Positions 52,801 through 61,500 of a stretch of DNA of 64,000 nt are shown one piece after another. Both the position numbers and the translations under genes were made by a program. The stretch is taken from assembly GCF_001649575.2 (NCBI RefSeq), contig NC_051440.1, forward strand, positions 16,709,710 through 16,773,709, given 5' to 3'. Position 1 is the stretch's first letter. Each line of letters opens with the position of its first letter. The DNA comes from Kryptolebias marmoratus. Its lineage: Eukaryota; Chordata; Actinopteri; Cyprinodontiformes; Rivulidae. The notes under the pieces are model-generated. The model made no database searches. It saw only the letters and a list, made by a program, of their open reading frames with translations, and was not told the DNA's origin.

Positions 52801-55800
52801 CAAGACAACAAAAACCAAATTTTTTTAGGAGCAGTGTTTTCTGAAAGAAAGACTACCTCTGGTGTAGACGAAAGGCCTTTTACACACTGAGGAAAATATA
52901 CTTTATCGGAAAACAGGGAGCAAAACATAAAATAATGTTGTCTTTAAAGTATTTGGATTTTATTGTAACTTATGACCAATAAAGGTCTTTTGTTATCTCC
53001 AGTCAGGTTAAAACCTGTTCAGAGTAAGTTCTTTTGCTTCATAGTTGGCTCTCAAGTCAAGGGTTGATCTTTTTCATGATCATCTTCCAGTCAGAAGATC
53101 AGTTATTTGATTACCTACATTTTTACAAAACAAATTGTCCTTGGATACAAAACACTTATACTGTCATCTCAGTGTGTTTTTCTAGAGAAAGACTTACAGT
53201 ACAAACAAATTATTTCAGACTATTGGTTCTTTAAAAAAAACGTACACAGTAGCACCATTTGTTTTGTCTCTCACTTTAGTTTTCTTCATGTCATTATTCT
53301 TGTACTTTCAACAATCTTTTTTTCTTATTTTGGATGGTAGTCAGCAAGCTGCACATTTTTTGGTTCTTAATGTTTATTGTTTCTGTCTGGTGAAAGCATG
53401 GAGAAACAGAAAGAGTGACTATAGTGCAGCATTTTATTCAGATTGAAAACAGCAGAACTGATGCAGTGTTTTTTCTTTAATTTTCTCAACAAAGAACATG
53501 AGTTTTAAATGTGGAGAAATATTAAATATGGGTGTCAAATAAAGGAGAGCCTTAATGCATTCTTTGAATTTGAACAGAGGTCTGTTACCATCTCATGTAA
53601 TCTATCCTAATCTTTGAGTTAATTCCCTAGTTTAAAAGTGTCCAACAAAACGTGCCAAACAACATGCGGTATGGTGGTTGACTGTTGTGGTTTTTTTCTC
53701 TGCTGGACAGATCAGATTTGTTACGTAACTGCTCGGCAGACAGGCAGAGCAGAACATGTTTTAAAGCCATGATTGAGGGTTGTGCAACAGTATTAGTGAG
53801 ATGGGATTGGCTGCCATAGGAGACCAGGGACCCGGGGAAACTCCAAACCCCGTGGGAGATTTGAGATTTCAAATCCCTGTGATATGCCAATAAGTAGAGG
53901 TGAAATGGATTAGGTTTATCACAACATGGTGCTTTACATTTGAACCAGACATTTCTTTTCATATAGCCATTTGCTCCTCTAGAGATCAGTAATTCAGCTT
54001 TTTCCTCGTCATTGTGTGTGGGTGGTAATGGTGTACCTGATTTATTACTTATCTACTAATGCGGGTCATGCTTGATACCCTGCAGTGATTCCTTGACTCG
54101 TCATTAGTTGAAATGTCAAGTGGAATAACAACGACCTCTCTATAAAATGACTTTTTCCCAAGACATCTACATACCTTTGTAGTTCTGAGTTAACATTTAA
54201 TACTGTATCTCAATTTCTCAGGCCACAAAAAAGTGACAGATACATTTTACAAAATATGACTGGCTTTATATCAATCATGTTGTTTACATATATAAAAGAC
54301 TGAGGCTGACAGATAGTGTTATGAGAACAGGAATACTCTCCCAGACACCAAGCAACAAAATCCATCTCTGTAATGAAGCTTATTATTTATTTATTTGTGC
54401 CTTAAATTGTCTTCCAAGCCACAGATTAGGCTACCACCTGCTCAATTTGAGTTCATATAGTGAAACAATATTGAAATGAGATGAGCCTTTTATGTAATTG
54501 ATACTTCCCTTCTTTTTTTCTTTTTCTTTCTTTTTTCTTTTTTTTTGAGGGGGAGGATATCATTTGACTGGGGAAGGGATAAGCACAGTTGCCGCTATGT
54601 GTATAAATGAGATTCATTCCTTTAAGTCAAATGGAAACAGCCCAAACACAATGCCATTGTATTAGATGAACTAATGTATTTACTGCTGTGTTTCTTTTAA
54701 CTTTTATGCTTGTTAGTCCTCTAACATTAATGTTTGTGACATTTTCAGCAGAAAGACAAAAATGCAGCCTTTTAGAACATACAAACTACTTAGTAGTAAG
54801 GTTTGAAAGAGAAGAGGTCTGCTTCAGGCAAATTTAGTGCTTGCATAAAGTCTGTCCATTTTTCTCCTTTGCCTGTTCTACATCAGCTGATGCCTTTAAA
54901 AGCCTGGGAAATACTGTTGTTTGATAAGTAGGGCACACGTGTGTCATACTTTGGCAGCTAAAGCTTTGTGTGTGACTGGCGACACAGGATGAATTAGAGT
55001 TTAACATGATTTCCATGTAGTTTTGGTTTGAAGGTTTAAAGCATTGTGTGTATTACTGTATTTGTCTTTTAGTTTTGATTTACTATCAAATCCATTGCAA
55101 AGGTTTCAAAAGAAACTGGGCACGTGGCTACTAAATAATTCCCTGGCTGTCATGTATCATTAATTCTAGGTCGCCTATTTTAACTACATTATCCACCGAT
55201 AACAGTGAAAATGGAAATTGCTACATTTATTTTTGACCTCAGTATTGCATGTTTTGTTTTAATGCAAGTTTTTATTAAAGAAACAACACATTGTCAGAAT
55301 AAATAGCAAGTTCCCTAGCCTCAGGGGAATAAATAGACTTAAAATATGCTGAATCACAAATTTGCTGTCATGTCTGGCCGTGCTGCTCTTGTTCTCAAGT
55401 CTGAACACATGAGCATGCACACACACATAAAAAAACACCATCAGAGAACATAGTAAATAGATGATAACTTATTAAGGGCCATACAGTTCATATTTTACTT
55501 AGTTAGCAATTTATTTAGATTTTTCTAACTCACCATCCTCATTACCATTTTTTACCCAAATGTTTATTGCTCTTGTAAAGGGTGGCTTTGCATTAATATG
55601 TTATTATGCATTACAGTGATACTGACACAAAAATTCTTAAAAATGTTTGTCGCAGGTAATTCTGCAAAAATATGTTGTCCACACAAACATTGATTTTATG
55701 ACAGATATGCCAGACTCAAAATGAATCAATTAAATTAGATTGCTGTTGACCTCAGATAGAAATTATATTGGTTGTTGAAGGCAAAGTGAAATACATTTGA

Positions 55801-58499
55801 TATCAAAAAGAGAAGACATAAAAGAGGAGAGAGATGGGGAGAATAGAGTGATTACCTGATGGATATATTTTTATGTTTCAAACAACATTAGAAATAAAAT
55901 ATGGATAGGATTTGCGTGGATGTCCTGCACCTGACATGTTGATGTTGTTAATAATTTTACTTTTTGTAGATGAAAGCAGTGGTACATATTTTATATGCCT
56001 AAATTAAGTCATCTACATCAAGACCTAGTGGGCATTTTTGCTTCCTTCAAAGTTACGTTTTAAAAACGAGACATTCTAAATATTTCAGCAGTAAATAAAT
56101 CTTTTTACCTTCTGAAATGTTTTAATAGTTTTAAAGCTTACTTCATAAACAATATTTCCAGTTTTAACACATTAGAGCCTTAAAACTGAGTAAATTATCA
56201 TAAGTAACATTAGTTTAGGTAATTGTAATTGATTGCAGCATTGTTCCATATGTTTTTGTAACACAACATTGAGAATTGAAAATGTTAAACCTTCTCTCAA
56301 GTTGAAGCTTTGACAGTGAGAGGTAAAAATCTTTAAAAAATCTTAAAAAAAATCCTAAGTTAAAAGAATCCCATTTTCCCAAACTGTAGTTTAATGTTTA
56401 TTATGTATAGCTTACACTATTCACAGATTGTATTGTTTAATGTACTCTATTTTTCTGACTTTAGACAAAACTTGGACAATTTGAAATAATTTTACCAATA
56501 TTTTTATGTCATAAAATACAGCAATTTGTGAATAAGGGATAGAAATATAAAAAAAAATTAAAATATGTGAAAAATGAAATTTGTCATCTTTCTGTCCTTC
56601 ATAGCTAATTTGACAAAGTGAAATCCAGTTTACTACTTGTTTTGGTGTTCCAAGCAATTTGTAAAAAAAATTTTAGAGCTGACATGGGTAAAATGTCATT
56701 TTTCAAATGATGCTTTTCATTACAGAAGGATCATAATGTCCCCAAAGCCTTTGATGGAACTCGACTTAGTATTCAAATCCAACAACAGCTGTCAAGGCTC
56801 TTAGGGAATATTAACTCCTTTCACCCTGCATACATACACACTCACACTCATACAAATGGCGTATTTTCACATTGTGTCCTTATAAAAAAGAGAGAACTGG
56901 ACAAGTGGAGGATAGAGTTCTAAACATTTGGTGCTTTTCTCTCAAACCTAAAAGGACTTGAAGGAACTTGTTTAGTAATCTTTAAGAAACATGATTTTGG
57001 TGGAAAGCAGTCTTGTCTATAGACTTGTCATATCGTTTTGTATGGTTTGGAGAAAGGAGTGGAAGTGGCAGAGCTGAAGATGTTGAGCTTTTTCTTGGGA
57101 GGGACGAGGATGGACAGAATTAGGAATGAGGTCATCGGAGATACAGCACAGGTTGAATAACTGGGCGGTAAAGTTAGAGAGGCTGACATGGTTTGGACAA
57201 GTGCAGAGGAGGGACAGTGGATAAATAGGTAGAAGGATGTTAGAGATGTAGCTGCCAGGAAAGAGACAAAGAGGAGACATATGGATGCAGTTAGAGAGGA
57301 CATGGAGGTAGTTGAAGTGAGGGCAGAAGACGCAGAAGACAGAGTTAGATAGAGGAGGATGACTCGCTGTGGCGACCCCTGAAAAGGGAACAACCAAAAA
57401 AAAGAAGAAGAGTCTTGTCTATAGACCAGCACATAAATCCTATTGCCTTACAACAGAAGTAGACATCCCCCTGGTACTTACAAGCTTTGAAAATAGTCAT
57501 ACTGAGAAATGACCAAGCACACTCTACTTGCTGCATTCTGACTGTTTATCCTTTTAGCTCATATATTTAGGTAAGACATTTCAAAATTGAATTTGTTCCC
57601 TCTTGATGCAGCAATGACAAATTATTTTTTTTTTAAAAACATATTAGTGTGAGGAGTAAAATCAGTATTCTAATAATTTACATTCACCTGCTTTTAACAG
57701 TGTTTTTCATTAGTAAGGTATGTATATTTATTCCTAAAGCTGCAGTTACTTCCTAAGACAAAAAACATGCTGTTATTGTAACCATTGTGGTGGGACGTAT
57801 GCTGATACACGAATTGACAGACCGGCGCTTGGGATGCATTAGCTTGTGTGTAAAACGAAGCACTCTGCTTATTGCAGATCAGTAAGTTGCATTCTTTGTT
57901 TTCAGAGGGCTTAATATATGAAGAGCTAAGCACTGTGGGGGCTGCTGAAAGCCAAGTATATTAGCAATCTAAGCTTCAGCCAAAGGCATCTGCCAGAAAA
58001 TCAATAGGAACCTCACTAGCTTCAGTAACAACAGCAAAAAAGCACCAGAGACTGAAAAAAATATACCATTCCCAAATGACTAGCAAAGAACGCATTTCAG
58101 TAACTTCAGTTAAAATATATTGACAATCCCCAAAAAAGTAAAAGCCTTAAAGTTATCTAGGTGATGTTTTCTTGCTTTAAAGAAAGCAAATTTTATATTT
58201 TCTTTTTTATGATTGCAGTTGCATACGCTTGACGACTGTGTGTCAGGAGCTAATATCCTGACTGCTGTCCTTGTGATGGTCTAGCGATCCAGCTTAAAGA
58301 CTAATCATGCAGAGCAGCCTCTCCCGCAGCTCTCTGCATAGAACTGCTGTGCTTCACTCATAAAACAGATTTAATTAGACAAAAGGATGATGGGAGCTTT
58401 CCAAGATCCATAGCTGTGGTGCATGGCTTTTAAACAGAGTTAGTGAGATGCAGTAAATGATGCTAAAAGGGTGTATTGTTATTTTTATTTCAGTAACTA

Positions 58500-58573
<74 letters not shown>

Positions 58574-61500
58574 ATAGTAGCAATATTAGTAGTAGTAGTG
58601 TTCGATGCTAAATTGGTTTTGTTTTTCTTTTGGTTAATTAATGGTATTTATGTAGTTAAAGTTTAAATGAATTTTCTAATTAATGCAGATATTGAGCAGT
58701 ACAAAAAAGTATTAAATTCACTTCTTTTGTCATTTCTTTTAAATCTGTTCTTCATTTGATTTAAAATTGACCAAAGATCGTGAAAAAAATAGACCTAAGT
58801 AGTACTGAATTTGATGAAGATAATCAGTGCTAGAGAAAAGGCATATACTATCCAATTATACAACCTCTTTGCAACTTGTATAAAAGTACTCCAACCATAA
58901 CACTAACCCATAAGATTATGGCTAAGTGGAGCATATATTGAGTAGATCCTCCTTTATAGCAAAACAACTTATCAGCAGGAGAACTTTTAAACTATTAATT
59001 TGAAAGTGGGATTTCTATTAATTAGACTTGGTGGTCCAGCACATTATAGAAATAATTTGGACTTCGATTTCAAGAATTTTGGGGCCAAGTCAACTCTTCA
59101 AACTCACTGTTGTGTTGAACCTTTATTGCTGTGTGGTAGGGTACATTATACTGTTGAAAATATCAGTTCGTTCAGTTGATTAATTATTTAATTTCAATTA
59201 AGTGTTGTTCTTGGTCAGCAACAAAGTTTAGTCTGGTAGTATGAGCAAAAGTAACATCCACATGAATGACAAAACCCAAGGTCTCCCAGTAGAACACTGT
59301 CTATAGCAACTTACCATCCCTGTCAGTGTATCTTCTTTCCCTTGAGCATCCTGGTGTCATGTCTTCTCTAGATAAGCAACATAAGAAAAAGAGAACTTGA
59401 CTGATCAGAGTAACATCGCTCCATGGTTCACTTTTGAAACTCCCATGTTCATTATAATTGTTTTCAGTAATAAGCAGGTAAATAAGTGACTTTACTTTAT
59501 GCATACCACAGTGAGCCTTGATCACCCATGATCAAATTGTAGCTTCCCAATTGTCATCCTTGAACACCTGTTTTCAGGTCTTGAACACTACAGATGGGTA
59601 ATATCCCAACAGAGCTGCAGCTTTAAAGATGCTGGGAGCCAGCTGTCTAACCATCATATTTTGACTTTTGTCTGAGTTACTCTTGTCTGTACTTTTGTCA
59701 ATTTATTTTTCTAATAATACATAAAATTTAAGGACAGCTTGTTCACTTCTTGCATAATATAGTCTAATCTTATTCACTGCCAAGTGCAGCTTTAACAAGA
59801 CAATCAGTGCTTTTTTTTTTCATTTGTCAGTGGTCAGCTGATTGCTGTAAAATTAGTAAGTGTTCATTCCAATTACCTTCAGGACTTGAAAAAAGTGGTA
59901 GTTACAGTGTTATGTACTGATTGTGGGAGTAATCGTGTTAGGGTTGTGAATATCAAGATTCAGCATAGTTAGATATATTATAGAGGAGATATGAAACAGA
60001 TCTCGATTTACATTCAATGCACACCTATAATTATTGCCAAGGAGAAATTCCAAGATTTAATGTAATGAAGAATTTATTTTCTTCTAACTTATTTTCATTT
60101 GAATTCACAGCTACATCAGTGTACACTTATATTCATACCCTCAGCTAATGGTGTCAGTGACCTGCCTCTGATGAGGCCATAGTGCTGCTTGATAGAAGAA
60201 AAGGCATGCAGTAAGAGCTTGAGTTTGTTATCATTTATACTGTGAATGGCTATTATTGTAAAAATGACTTTGCTAGTTCTCTTATAGAAAATACACATGG
60301 ACATCACATGTGTTTTTGGAAAGTTCACATCACATTTGGAAAGTTACATGATTTTTATCTGTGAAAACATGTTAAATTACCTTGTGAAACATGTGTTGCA
60401 CATCTTTCCCATGTAATTTTGAAACATTTTTAACATGGTCATGTCCATATGGTCACATGGTTTCCTATTTAGGATCACATGTGAAAAGCATAGTAAATTC
60501 ATGTGTTTTTCTGTAAGTGTTAGCATGTTACTTGTTAGCTGACACTGGGAGTTGTGGGTGTCACAGAGCAGGATAAGAACAAGAAACCCTAACATGTGCA
60601 GGGATTGTATTGAAGATGCTTGTTAAAGGAGGATGCACAGTTACAGAAACTAAAAGATTTTTGGGGCAATTATAAAAATAGATTATTTAGATTTTATTTG
60701 GACTGGTATTTCTGTTCTGCATGAATTCTAAATAAATTCAAAGGTCTTCAGCAAGAACTAGATTTAAATGTGAGCTGATATAAGTTAATGTTTCCTGACT
60801 TGATGGGTAAACATCTCCACAGGTGAGCATGTAAAAGATCACAATCAAAATCAGGTTTAATTACTCTTTTTACATAATTACAAGCATTATGCTCTGTGCT
60901 AGTTAAGTATTGTTATGACTGAAGTAAACAAAAATAAAATACTGTTGACTGAAACAGGAGTAACTGTACAAAATTATCTGTTTCATCTCAGCGTCAGAGT
61001 TAGTTTTAAGTTAAAGTATATAGTGCGCTAACTAAAACATTTCCATGAAAGATTGTGTATTTGCTATGATCCTCATTTTAAATTATGTGTTTAATAAATA
61101 TTTCTCAGTCAGTAACACTGTTTTATTGCCCTGCAGCTAAACAAGCTTTGCCCACAGTTTTCAGGAAGCTGCTGAGAAGCTGTTTGCAGGTATAATGTTA
61201 GCATTAATACATTCAGTCATGTATGGACAAAATATGTTAATTTTTAAATATCTATTTAAAGATTTTAAAAGCAACAAACTGACTGAGACAGGGATTTTTT
61301 TTTACTTTAGACTAATAATTTTCAAGTGCTTTCTGTTCATTTACAAGTGTCATCTCATGAAGATCTACTAATACAAAATCATAAACTTATCTTGAAACAA
61401 GAATAAAATGTCCAGAAAAGCTTGACTATAAGAGCAATATAAAAAAGATAGCAGCACTTACTCAGCTTCCAACATTAATGATAAAATAAATGTTACTGCA

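Noticed and set aside
53627..53962. 111-residue minus-strand frame in the long pclo intron
   Set aside because: No domain, no splice context. The only reason to pause was its moderate length.
57017..57432. Two overlapping 126- and 134-residue minus-strand frames
   Set aside because: They are the antisense of the LINE 3' end on the plus strand, a familiar false gene in fish genomes.
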